Assembly: GCA_039519185.1 (NCBI GenBank)
Contig: CM076849.1
Location: 81,949,289-82,013,288, forward strand
Direction: 5' to 3'
DNA length: 64,000 nucleotides
Source of the DNA: Astragalus membranaceus
Taxonomy: Eukaryota > Streptophyta > Magnoliopsida > Fabales > Fabaceae
The notes beneath the pieces are model-generated. The model was not told where the DNA came from, did not search any database, and was given only the letters and a program-made list of their open reading frames with translations. Position numbers and translations under genes: made by a program. This document shows, piece by piece, positions 32,332 to 42,966 of this stretch (positions are counted from its first letter, which is position 1; the number at the start of each line of letters is the position of its first letter).

Positions 32332-32625
32332 TGACTCCTGCAGAGTTTCAGAAGAGCGTTTTAGGGCTTCGAGGTGTGGGATTGCCTTCGGATGCAAAAC
32401 CGACTCCTGTTCTTCCTACTGATAATCTTCCCACTGATTTTGATTGGAGAGAACATGGAGCGGTTACCCCAGTTAAGAATCAGGTACTGTGAATAATGTG
32501 ATTATTTGTTTATTTGTTGATTGTTTCTATTATGAGTCGTTTAAATGTTTTTATTATTTATTTATTTGAATTTGATTGTGTTTGTGTGCAATTAGGGTTC
32601 GTGTGGATCATGTTGGAGCTTTAGT
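32332..32625 (+). pseudogene. Captured RD19-type papain-like cysteine protease fragment
   Basis: The first block (about 32332-32484) encodes LTPAEFQKSVLGLRG, then LPTDFDWREHGAVTPVKNQ, and ends at a gtactg donor. The second block starts at 32596 after attag with GSCGSCWSFS, containing the catalytic cysteine, and loses similarity soon after. This covers the end of the I29 propeptide, the maturation site and the start of the C1A domain. The catalytic His and Asn are absent, so no active protease can be made. The intron between the blocks is a normal position for the family. Confidence 0.85.
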
Positions 32626-33525
32626 AAATTTGTGATTAAAATGCTATTCTGGCATGTGAATATGAAATATGTGTCTGAATAAGAGTACTGCTTTTAGTGT
32701 TCCTTTTTTGACACAAGTGCTACAATTGCTTAAACATTCCTTAGAACCCATTCAGTTTTAGTTTTGATGAGAGGGTAATTACTTACAAATATGTTTGTTT
32801 GGAATAAGGAAAACCATGGGAAGGGGGAGGGAAAGAGCCCAACCTAGTGTAATATGATTTAGACACATAAAAACCACAAATTCAACAACTTCAAAAAAAA
32901 GGTTTTCTGGCATAGAGCCTGTTATTTGTGCTTTTAGTTAAAGTTGGTTCTTACCGACTATTTAAGATCCAGAGGACTAATAACCATACTGATGCCTATG
33001 TTGAAGTCTCTTTTGCTTGGCTTTATATGAAATAAAGTTATGTTAAATTTTGTTAATGACTTCCTTGTCCAAAGTGAAGTTAAGAGTCTCATGTAATAGC
33101 TACATAGATCTCTGTGAAGCAGACATTTTGTGGCTATGACAAGTTGTTATATGTGGCTTACTTCTGATGGATGATATGTAAATAAATAGTCTTGGGTTCA
33201 GCTTAGGTGGTTTGGTAATCTTGCTAAGCATATTAATATTAAATAACAATAAAAATCAGTAAAAAATATTATTCTCATATAGCTAACTAAGCAACCAATT
33301 TTTCCGAGTAGCATTTTTGGAAAATTCTGATTGGAGTTACCAATCCTTGTCCATTATTCAATGAATTGCAATTTACAATAATACAAGGCTTTTGTTTCAC
33401 TTGAACTTTACTGATTCCCTCAATTTTAATTTTACTATTTTAGACCTTTCTTTGTATAAATATTCAGTTTTGGTGGAATATTCTAGACTCTTTGATTTAT
33501 TTATCTATTTATATCTTTGTTGCAG

Positions 33526-34383
33526 ATGATCAGAACAACCAAAAGGCTCATGCACCCTATGGATGGATCATAGGGGGTTTAGGAGTTGGTCTTATTCTGA
33601 TAATATTAAGCATAATTCTGTGTTTGCCTGAGGTCATCAAGTTGTTTTGCTGAAGGCAGAAGTCAAGAAAAAGATGCTGACGGAACGGTCTCTCATAAGT
33701 TCCATATTCTTCGGAACCCAAATTTTTATTGTGGTTCTGGAAGGTACATATGTGGCAAGCATGTCGATCAGAAGCAAACAGATGCTGAATCCAGCAATCC
33801 CACAATTGTCATTCCCAAACCTTCAAGTAATTAACCTACTTTTTAGATTCTCAATATGCTTGCAGTGTATGCATAATATGCTAACTAACATTTATATTTC
33901 AGCTCTAGGGCCTGATATATTTGACATGGATAAGCCTGTAGTATTTATATATGATGAAATTTTTTCCTCAACTGATGGCTTCTCTGATTCAAATCTACTT
34001 GGACATGGAACTTATGGAACTGTCTACTATAGCCTCCTTCGTGACCAGGTTTGTGAATGTATATTTCACGTCGGTTGAAGTATAAACTATAAAACATGTA
34101 TGTTTCTCATACCATATTTACCTAAATCGTTCTAGGAAGTTGCTATTAAAAGAATGACAACTACAAAAACAAAAGAATTTGTATCAGAAATGAAAGTTCT
34201 GTGCAAAGTTCATCATGCTAATCTGGTAATTTCTTTTTCGATCAAACTCTATGACATGCTTTGATTTTGGATCAATTATTACTTGGCAGATATCGAAAAT
34301 CTGAGTTGTATTTTTTATTGAATTTGTCAAGGTAGAATTGATTGGCTATGCAGCTAGTCATGATGAGCTTTTCCTATTACTAG
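33526..34383 (+). pseudogene. Captured LysM receptor-like kinase fragment
   Basis: Four exon blocks: 33526-33826 (transmembrane segment YGWIIGGLGVGLILII and juxtamembrane part, with one frame change near 33620), 33903-34048 (P-loop GHGTYG in TDGFSDSNLLGHGTYG), 34136-34225 (VAIKRM with the ATP-binding lysine, then VLCKVHHANL) and 34332-34383 (ELIGYAASHDELFLL). Borders have GT and AG. This matches the region from the membrane span to the middle of the kinase N-lobe in LysM kinases that sense chitin or symbiotic signals. LysM ectodomain and catalytic loop are missing. Confidence 0.85.
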
Positions 34384-34560
34384 CGACCAGTCTTACTTGG
34401 CAGTTGGTTACCATGTAAAGAACAAAGTCACCAGGAAGATGTACAATCTCTATTACTAGCGACCAGTCTTAGTTTGTTATAATTTACATAAACTATGAGC
34501 ACATACAGAGTGATAAAAAAACTGATGATAACATGACCATTAGTTTGTTGAAAATTTCAG

Positions 34561-34904
34561 GTTATTAAGCGCATTACTGATGGAGGAGCAGATTTCTGTT
34601 TTGAATGTGTGGGTGATACTGATATGATAACCACTGCATTGCAGTAATGCTGTGATGTAATACTCTATATCCCTAGATTCATGTTTATAACTTCTACATT
34701 AGACATGAATTTCATTTTGCCTTTTTCTTGTTTCACATAATAGGGATGGGGTGTGACAGTAACACTTGGTGCACCAAAAGTGAAGCCTGAGAGTCGGCTC
34801 ATTATGGACTATTGCTAATGGGAAGAACATTGAAAGGATCTCTATTTGGAGGATGGAAACCTAAGTCTGATCTTCCTTCATTAGTAGAGAAATATGTGAA
34901 CAAA
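34561..34904 (+). pseudogene. Captured alcohol dehydrogenase-like fragment
   Basis: The first block, 34561-34643, encodes VIKRITDGGADFCFECVGD and ends at a GT donor. The second, from about 34744, encodes DGWGVTVTLGAPKVKPE and, after a frame change near 34793, the LKGSLFGGWKPKSDLPSL type of segment seen in plant ADH-like (class III-related) enzymes. This is part of the Rossmann cofactor-binding domain and the following C-terminal segment. The zinc ligands of the catalytic domain are absent. Confidence 0.75.
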
Positions 34905-35419
34905 GTAAAGTAACAATACCTAGAATATCTCCTTTTATCTGAGTATCACTTTTTATATAGTTTTACTTTGAGTTAAGAGGTGACAATGTCTACTTCACCA
35001 ATTTTTTTTTCCTTATTCATTATTTTTTTTTCCTTTTTTGGTTTTTGATGAAAACTTTTATGAAGCTTTCTATGTGCTCTCACCAAAATTTATGAAGCTT
35101 TCTAACTGCCAAACAATGTCTTCTTCCACTTCGATATTCTAGATCTCTATTTCCCCCTTCTTTGATTCCAATTCCTTTAAATCTTCACACGAATTAGCTC
35201 TTTTTGTTGCTAATGTGCTTGAGTTCTTTTTCAGATTGTTATTACTATTTATGTTTTTGCTTCTGAGTTTGAAATCTAAGGAAATTTAAGGAAGCTCTAG
35301 GTACGTATTTAGAGATCTTATTGTTTGTCTTAGAATCTGAAATTGTTTGGTTTGAAATCTAATCGTTGTGCTCTGCCAGTCTTCCCTCATGCATCTTCTT
35401 TATAATTTCAATATTTCAG

Positions 35420-35567
35420 GTGCAATATTCTTTGCTAAGCATGAGGAAATATCAACTAGAGATCAAGGGTATATGTGATTCGGTATTCGTGTGATTGCTT
35501 ATAGTCCTCTGGGACTTGGAATGCTTACTGGGAAATACTCACCATCTAAAGTCCCAACTGGGCCAAG
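35420..35567 (+). pseudogene. Captured aldo/keto reductase exon
   Basis: One exon after a ttcag acceptor encodes VQYSLLSM, then QLEIKGICDS. After a frame change near 35480 it reads VIAYSPLGLGMLTGKYSPSK up to a gt donor. This is the barrel segment of plant plastid-type aldo/keto reductases with the typical IAYSPLG motif. Only this exon is recognised. Confidence 0.75.
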
Positions 35568-36202
35568 GTGTTTTGACGTTAAAGCAAATATTTTAAAACA
35601 TTATTTAGTGATTAACTTTATAGCCAATGCATTCTTAAGTTTTTTGTTATACATTTGTTATTAATTGCAAACTCACAGGGCACTGCATGATTTTGGGGTG
35701 CTATATTGCAAATACTTGATTTCAATATTTATATGGCTAGACACTTTTATGTCCATATATATCTTTCAATTAACTGATAGAGTACTGACATTCATATATT
35801 GAAAGAGTACTCACATTCTTCTATTGGCATCCATATTTGGCTTATGTGCTATTCTAAACATAACTGGCTGGAACATTAATTTGTATAAATTCAGCACGTT
35901 CATTTAGTTTCCATATGTCTTCATTATCTTGTGTTTTTTGGCATTTGAAACTACATATCTCTGCATTTAAGCTTGCTACAAATAAGTATACAATGATACT
36001 AGAATCATTCAGCTATATAGTGATACTAGAATTGTAGAACTATAATCAAATATTGAATCAAATAACCTTTTAGCACAATTAATCTTCAGCTATGTTGTCA
36101 TTTTGGAAACAGTTTTTAAAAATCCAACATATAGCATTAAACACTTTATATCACTTAGCACTGACATTTATTCTAGACTTAAATTCCTAGCTGTTTGTCT
36201 CT
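35568..36202. other. AT-rich transposon DNA, nothing recognised
   Basis: No frame, repeat or RNA gene supported between the last captured exon and the TSD of the solo LTR. Confidence 0.5.
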
Positions 36203-36286
36203 CTATTTGTCATACCCTAATTTTGTCCGCCTATGTTTAAAACCCTAATTTTCCGCAAAAAATGAATAAATTAAGATGTGGCATCA

Positions 36287-38387
36287 TGTAACATCCTCAA
36301 AATAATTAATCGAATTATTTGGATGTTAACCCAATTGAATTAATTAGGTACTTAATTAGTAAAATTATTGAGTGCTAAAATTAATTATTGGCTGTCACAG
36401 GATCGTTGACCGAATAATACGGATCAAGGAAGTTTTGGAATCGAAATAAGGAATTAAGATCAATATGGTAATTGGACCACGCTACCACTTATATATTAAT
36501 TAAATATATGTGTGTGAGTGTGTGTTGAATAAAAGAAAGAAAAGAGAGAAAGAAAGAATACGCAGAAGGAAAGAAAGAAAGGAAAAGAAAGAAGAAAAGG
36601 AAAGAAGAAGAAGGAGAAAGGAGAAGAGAAAGGAAGAAGAAGAGGTGAGCCCACTCCTCCAAAAATTCATCATCTTCATCATCTCATCACCATCACCATA
36701 ACCCAATAACTTGGTGAGTTTTCCTCCATTTTTCCCCCTTCCTTTTGATTTCGAAAATTGGGGGTTTGTGGGGAAAATTTGTTGAAATCATGGATTAATA
36801 GGTTGTGTTGATGATTGGGTTATGCTTAGGATCGAAGCTAGGAGCGGATTGATCGCGTTGTGAAGTTCGAATCGAAGTTTGGAGCGATTTGGTGAAATAG
36901 GGTTCCGTTCGAGAGTTTTTCAAGTCTCGGCAAATTCGGTTCGATATCGGCTCTCGCTTCAAGGGTGAGTTTTACTCACGCTTAGGATGTTTTTGTGTCT
37001 CGTTAGTTTTTACGTTAATTGATTTCGAGAGATTTTGGAACGAAAACCATTATTTGGAAAATATGTCGTTTTTGGATAAAAACCGTTTTGATTGAGACAT
37101 TGAATGATTGTGTGATATTGGTTGAATCTGTTTTTCTGTTTGTTTAATCTGTTTTTGATCGGAACAAAAATTGGAATTGAGCGGAATAGCGGATTTCGCG
37201 AAAAATCGCAAAATCTGTCTTAACAGACCCCCCCTTCTGCCTGTTCGCGCCTCACCTGCGCTCCAGCGCGACTTCAGCGCAGATTGACAGAACTTTCTGC
37301 CAGTTCGCGCGTAACTTGCGCTCCAGCGCGACTTCAGCGCAGATTGACAGAATTTCAGCAACCAAACACTGTTTTTCGTTTCGCGATAACTTTTGATCCA
37401 GGAACCCGATTGAGGTGTTCTAAGATGCGTTGGAAAGCTTATTCAGAGGCCTAACTGAATATTCTATTTTTAAGGCTAAATAAACTGTTTTTGATATTGA
37501 AAAATTGTGTCGAAGAGTGGTCAACTAGAGTGCGAGTGTGAATGTGATTTTACAAAAAAATGGATTAAAGTGTTTCATTAATTGTTTGATTTGATGGACC
37601 GTGGGTTCATAGTATTGTAGATATACGTATATAGTATATCGAGTTGGGTGACGACCCATGTGTAACACACTAGGCGGGGCAGTCATGATCCCCTTCCCTA
37701 GGCTCCATGCCAATGGGAGAATGTACTATTGGTAGGGGAGTTCACCGGGATTAGCATGGTTTTGCAGTCGGTGTTGTGTTAAAGATTATTGTGCGATACA
37801 CCGGGATTAGCATGGTTTTGCAGTCGGTGTCGTACTTGTTGTGTTGCGCGATACACCGGGATTAGCATGGTTTTGCAGTCGGTGCCGCACTTTATTTATT
37901 TTACGACATACCGGGAGTAGCAGCGTTTTGCAGTCGGTGTCGTGTTAAGTTATAAAAGAACTAATAAATGAACCGAGAGTGTTAGTAGGGGTCTCGGTAG
38001 AACTCACTGAGATTGTATCTCACTGTTTAATTGTTGTTGATTTACAGAGACACAGGGACAGCGGAAATCCAAGAGGCACGAGTAGGTTGGGCTCGGACTG
38101 ATTGCGGATGACTTAGCATTATGTTTAAGTTTACATTTCCTCTTGTTGTCTATGCACCGCAACACTACGACTTTAGCGTAAATCTTTTTATTTCCGCTTT
38201 CTTGTATGATACTGAGCAGGATAGTTCACTGAATTTTATGGTCTTATGTGTATTAAGACTGCTTGGCTGTTGTCCAGTGAAAACTATTTTGCAGTGTTCA
38301 GTATTTATGCAGGAATTTTATATCTCTGATGTGTTTCTAATGTGCACTTGGGTATTTTTTAATAAATAGAAATACCGGGGTGTTACA
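36287..38387 (+). repeat. 5' LTR of element B
   Basis: 2101 bp. Its ends and the hairpin-repeat zone (37743-37942, four copies, the last divergent) resemble element A. The middle differs: instead of the CACGACCCGTGCG words it has two copies of a GC-rich segment with TGCGCTCCAGCGCGACTTCA (37256-37350). Confidence 0.95.
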
Positions 38388-38389
38388 GT

Positions 38390-38401
38390 TGGTATCAGAG
38401 C
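38390..38401 (+). other. Primer-binding site of element B
   Basis: TGGTATCAGAGC two bases after the 5' LTR, identical to element A. Confidence 0.9.
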
Positions 38402-38521
38402 GGTTCGACCTAGTCGGACTTAGCTTATAGGGTCTTTGCTTTTTCCAGTCGTGATTTTCTTAGTATGCTATTAGACATTGAGCTTGATCAACTTAATACT
38501 TTGTGCATATTTCGCAGAATC

Positions 38522-41500
38522 ATGGCCAGAAGAGGTAGAGGCGTTCCTCCTCCTGTTGATCCAAATTTTGAGTGGATGCAGAATGTCATTGAGAACCAGC
38601 AGAAAATGATGCAAGACATGATGCTTATGCATCAGCAGCAACAAATCCTACAGCAAAATGCTCAGCAGCATCAAGCTCCAGAGCCACAAGTGAACCCAAG
38701 GAGAATCTTCACAGAGTTCCTAAAAATGAAACCCTCCGAGTTTAGAGGTGGGCCGGATGTCATGAGAGCACAACATTGGCTGGATGACATTGAAAAGATC
38801 TTTGTAACAATGCAAGTGACCGATGAAGACAAGTTGAGGTTGGCATCCCATATGTTGAAGGGAGAGGCCAATAACTGGTGGACAAATGCTAGGGCCATGA
38901 TGGAGACAATGGGAACTCCCCCGACTTGGGAAAATTTCCGAACATCATTTTTGGAACAATTCTTCCCCACGGCTATGAGGCTTGATAAAGAAAATGAGTT
39001 TTTGGCTTTTACACAAGGAGGCTTGACCGTGGGCCAATACACGGCTAAATTTGAAGAGTTGTATCAATTCTTCGGTCTAGCTGGATATGCCCCCAATGAC
39101 CAGTGGAAAACTGACAGGTACAAATATGGGTTGAGAGAGGATATTGCTCAAAGTCTTAGTTCTTTTCCGAGGACCAACTATGCAGCCATGGTACAACAAG
39201 CTTATATCGCCGAAAGTGATTTGTCAAGGTTGTATGCAAGCAGAAAGGCATTCCATCAGAGCAAGAGGAACACTAGACCATCTAGTTCTCAGATGGGTCC
39301 CAAACATGACTCAGGCAAGGGTGGTAATTATAAAGGAAAGCAGGTGCAAACGGCAGACCAAATGAAGTTTAGGAATTGTTTTAAGTGCGGAAGGTATCAC
39401 CACGGCAGTTGCGAACACAAATCTAATAGGTGCTATGTTTGTAATGGAGAGGGCCATTATGCCAATGAGTGCCCGACAAAGAAGAATTTCCAAGGAGCAC
39501 CAAATGCTCCTGGTCAGGGGAGAATCAACACTTTGGATGCTCGGACCATCACACCTACTGATAATCTTCTAAGGGGTACGGGATCTCTTTTTAATAATTC
39601 AGTCAATATTTTATATGATTCTGGTGCAACTCACTGTTTTATCTCGCAAGCATGTGTGGATCGGTTGGGATTAGCATTGTCTGAGCTATCCGAACCGATA
39701 ACTATTTTAACTGCTGCCAAGGGTCGTGTCCAGACCCAGTCATTATGTGAAAATTGCCTACTTGTCATAGGCGACAGACAGTTTGTTGTGAAATTTATTT
39801 GCTTGCCTATGAGAAGCATGGACATTGTTCTGGGTATGAATTGGATGGCTGAAAATCATGTAACAATCAACTGTGCCGATCGAACTATTAGCTTCGCCTC
39901 CGAGTCCGTAGGATTGACACAGGCAGATGCTGAAGCGACGATCTCTTACACCGAAGCAAGCCAGTCATTATTCCAAGGTGCGGAAGCTATTCTTATTATG
40001 TTGTCTGCATCTACTGAAACGGGTTTAGATTTGTCATCAGTGCAAGTGGTAAATGAATTTCTAGATGTCTTTCCAGAAGAAGTTTCATCCTTACCTCCTG
40101 ACCGAGAGGTAGAATTCTCAATAGAATTGATTCCTGGTACAGGATCAATATCCATTGCTCCTTATAGAATGTCTCCTTTAGAGTTGAAGGAACTGAAGTC
40201 TCAACTTGAGGAATTAATATCGAAAAGGTTTATCCGACCGAGTGCTTCTCCATGGGGTGCTCCGGTGTTGCTAGTCAAAAAGAAGGATGGTAGCATGAGG
40301 TTGTGCATAGATTATCGACAATTGAATAAAGTGACGATCAAGAATAAATATCCCTTGCCAAGGATAGACGATTTGCTCGACCAACTTAGAGGTGCTGTGG
40401 TATTTTCAAAAATTGATCTGAGGTCGGGCTATCATCAAATAAAGGTACGAGCCTTAGATATTCCGAAGACAGCTTTCCGTACGAGGTATGGACATTACGA
40501 GTTCGTAGTGATGCCCTTCGGTTTGACTAATGCTCCAGCGGTATTCATGGATTACATGAACCGAGTGTTTCACACGTACCTTGATCAGTTTGTGGTAGTT
40601 TTTATTGATGATATCTTGGTGTACTCTAAGACCATTGAGGACCATGTTCAACATCTCCGCATTGTTCTGAACGTACTCCGAGAAAAGAAATTGTATGCCA
40701 AACCGTCGAAGTGTGACTTCTGGATGCCGGAAGTGAAGTTTTTGGGACACGTGATTTCCCAATCGGGGGTTGCGGTGGATCCCAGTAAAGTAGAAGCGGT
40801 GTTGAACTGGGAACGACCAACATCTGTCACCGAAATAAGAAGTTTCTTGGGTCTAGCCGGTTACTACAGAAGGTTTATCCAAGGTTTTTCACAACTGGTT
40901 CTCCCACTTACTCGGTTGACTCGCAAGGCCCAACCGTTTATATGGAATGCCGATTGTGAGGAATGTTTTCAAGAGTTGAAGGTTAGGTTGACTTCTGCTC
41001 CAATCCTAATTCTTCCAGATCCGTCTTTGGATTTTCAAATTTACAGCGATGCTTCTGGGAAGGGTTTGGGATGTGTTCTCATGCAGAACCAACAAGTTGT
41101 AGCTTATGCCTCCAGACAGTTGAAGACTCATGAAGAGAATTATCCGACTCATGATCTAGAGTTGGCAGCTATTGTGTACGCACTGAAGATTTGGAGACAT
41201 TACCTGTATGGGTCCCGTTTCGAAGTCTTTAGTGACCATAAAAGCTTGAAATATTTGTTTGATCAGAAGGAGCTGAATAACAGACAAAGAAGGTGGGTGG
41301 AATTTCTGAAGGATTATGACTTCGAATTGAAGTATCATCCGGGAAAAGCTAATGTTGTGGCTGATGCACTAAGTAGGAAATCCATTCATATAGCAGGATT
41401 AATGATGCATGAAATGGAATTGTTGGAGTCTTTCCGGGACTTAAATGTGGATTCAAAGCCAAAAAGGAACCGGATGGTGTTGAGCCACATGAGGATCTCT

Positions 41501-42916
41501 AGTTCCATAAGGGATTCTATTCGCTTAGGACAGGGAGTTGATGTGAAACTACAATCACAGAAAGTGTTGCCAGATTTTACCGAGGATAGTGATGGGGTTA
41601 TTTGTTTCAACGGTAGGATCTGTGTGCCCGACGATGAGAGTATTAAAAGGCAAGTGCTAGAGGAAGCACACCGGAGTATATTTTCTGTACATCCTGGATC
41701 CACCAAGATGTATAGAGACTTAAAGCAGATGTATTGGTGGCATGGAATGAAGTTAGAGATTGCTGAATTTGTATCAAAATGCTTAACTTGCCAAAGAGTT
41801 AAGATAGAGCACCAAAAGCCTGCTGGTCTGCTACGGCCACTAGATGTGCCAGTGTGGAAGTGGGAAGACATTTCCATGGATTTTGTAATGGCGTTGCCAA
41901 GGTCTCAAGCCGGTAACGACTCCATTTGGGTAGTTGTAGATCGGTTAACCAAATCAGCTCATTTTATTCCAGTTCGTTCTAGCAGTAAAGTATCCAAGTT
42001 GGCTGAGGTGTATTTGAAGAACATAGTAAGGTTACATGGGGTTCCTACCAGTATAGTGTCGGATCGAGATCCGAAATTCACTTCTCGATTTTGGAAAGCT
42101 CTGAATGAAGCATTGGGAACTAAAGTACTTCTTAGTACGGCTTATCACCCGCAGACCGATGGTCAGACCGAGAGAACTATCCAGACATTAGAGGATATGC
42201 TTAGGGCTTCGGTACTTGATAACGGAAAGAAATGGGAGGATCATCTTCCGTTGGTGGAATTCTCATATAACAACAGTTATCATTCCAGTATCGGAATGGC
42301 ACCTTTTGAAGCCTTGTATGGTAGGAAATGCAGGACTCCATTGTGTTGGTGGGAAGTAGGTGAGAACCGATTGTTAGGGCCCGAAATGATTCACGACACT
42401 ACTGAAAAGATCCGCCAGATCAGGGATAGAATGAAAGCTGCTCAGAGTAGGCAAAAGAGCTATGCTGATAAAAGAAGAAGGCCGTTGGAGTTCGAGTCGG
42501 GCGATCATGTGTTTTTGAGATTATCACCAACAATTGGCACAGGTAGGGCATTACGGGTAAAGAAACTCAGTCCTCGGTATATTGGACCTTTCCAGATTAT
42601 CGAGCGAATAGGGCCTCTTGCATACCGTATTGCTTTGCCTCCACCATTGTCAAATCTGCATGATGTATTCCATGTGTCTCAGTTGCGGAAGTACATTCCC
42701 GATCCAAGTCAACCGTTAGATTTTGAAACAATTGACCTTCGACCGGACTTGTCCTTCCAACCTAATCCGAATTACATCATGGAAAGTGGCGAGAGGGCGC
42801 TACGGACAAAGTCAATTCCCATCGTCAAGGTAGTTTGGGATGGTTTTTCCGCCGAGGAAGCTACTTGGGAGTTGGAGGACGATATGCGGACTCGGTATCC
42901 GTATTTGTTCTCTTGA
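38522..42916 (+). CDS. Gag-pol polyprotein with chromodomain, element B
   Basis: Same length and domain order as element A, and nearly identical in protein and DNA. The main exception is a short block in Gag (about 39290-39510) where the zinc-knuckle region differs strongly: the first knuckle reads CFKCGRYHHGSC in B. Protease DSGATHCF, RT FIDD, RNase H, integrase D,D(35)E and chromodomain are all kept. One substitution changes WWPGM to WWHGM in the integrase zinc module, which may or may not matter. Start chosen at MARRGRG as for A. Confidence 0.95.
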   Translation: MARRGRGVPPPVDPNFEWMQNVIENQQKMMQDMMLMHQQQQILQQNAQQHQAPEPQVNPRRIFTEFLKMKPSEFRGGPDVMRAQHWLDDIEKIFVTMQVTDEDKLRLASHMLKGEANNWWTNARAMMETMGTPPTWENFRTSFLEQFFPTAMRLDKENEFLAFTQGGLTVGQYTAKFEELYQFFGLAGYAPNDQWKTDRYKYGLREDIAQSLSSFPRTNYAAMVQQAYIAESDLSRLYASRKAFHQSKRNTRPSSSQMGPKHDSGKGGNYKGKQVQTADQMKFRNCFKCGRYHHGSCEHKSNRCYVCNGEGHYANECPTKKNFQGAPNAPGQGRINTLDARTITPTDNLLRGTGSLFNNSVNILYDSGATHCFISQACVDRLGLALSELSEPITILTAAKGRVQTQSLCENCLLVIGDRQFVVKFICLPMRSMDIVLGMNWMAENHVTINCADRTISFASESVGLTQADAEATISYTEASQSLFQGAEAILIMLSASTETGLDLSSVQVVNEFLDVFPEEVSSLPPDREVEFSIELIPGTGSISIAPYRMSPLELKELKSQLEELISKRFIRPSASPWGAPVLLVKKKDGSMRLCIDYRQLNKVTIKNKYPLPRIDDLLDQLRGAVVFSKIDLRSGYHQIKVRALDIPKTAFRTRYGHYEFVVMPFGLTNAPAVFMDYMNRVFHTYLDQFVVVFIDDILVYSKTIEDHVQHLRIVLNVLREKKLYAKPSKCDFWMPEVKFLGHVISQSGVAVDPSKVEAVLNWERPTSVTEIRSFLGLAGYYRRFIQGFSQLVLPLTRLTRKAQPFIWNADCEECFQELKVRLTSAPILILPDPSLDFQIYSDASGKGLGCVLMQNQQVVAYASRQLKTHEENYPTHDLELAAIVYALKIWRHYLYGSRFEVFSDHKSLKYLFDQKELNNRQRRWVEFLKDYDFELKYHPGKANVVADALSRKSIHIAGLMMHEMELLESFRDLNVDSKPKRNRMVLSHMRISSSIRDSIRLGQGVDVKLQSQKVLPDFTEDSDGVICFNGRICVPDDESIKRQVLEEAHRSIFSVHPGSTKMYRDLKQMYWWHGMKLEIAEFVSKCLTCQRVKIEHQKPAGLLRPLDVPVWKWEDISMDFVMALPRSQAGNDSIWVVVDRLTKSAHFIPVRSSSKVSKLAEVYLKNIVRLHGVPTSIVSDRDPKFTSRFWKALNEALGTKVLLSTAYHPQTDGQTERTIQTLEDMLRASVLDNGKKWEDHLPLVEFSYNNSYHSSIGMAPFEALYGRKCRTPLCWWEVGENRLLGPEMIHDTTEKIRQIRDRMKAAQSRQKSYADKRRRPLEFESGDHVFLRLSPTIGTGRALRVKKLSPRYIGPFQIIERIGPLAYRIALPPPLSNLHDVFHVSQLRKYIPDPSQPLDFETIDLRPDLSFQPNPNYIMESGERALRTKSIPIVKVVWDGFSAEEATWELEDDMRTRYPYLFS

Positions 42917-42954
42917 GGTATGTTGTGTTTAATTTTGAGGACAAAATTCTTTCA

Positions 42955-42966
42955 AGTTGGGGAGAA
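42955..42966 (+). other. Polypurine tract of element B
   Basis: AGTTGGGGAGAA immediately before the 3' LTR. Confidence 0.8.
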
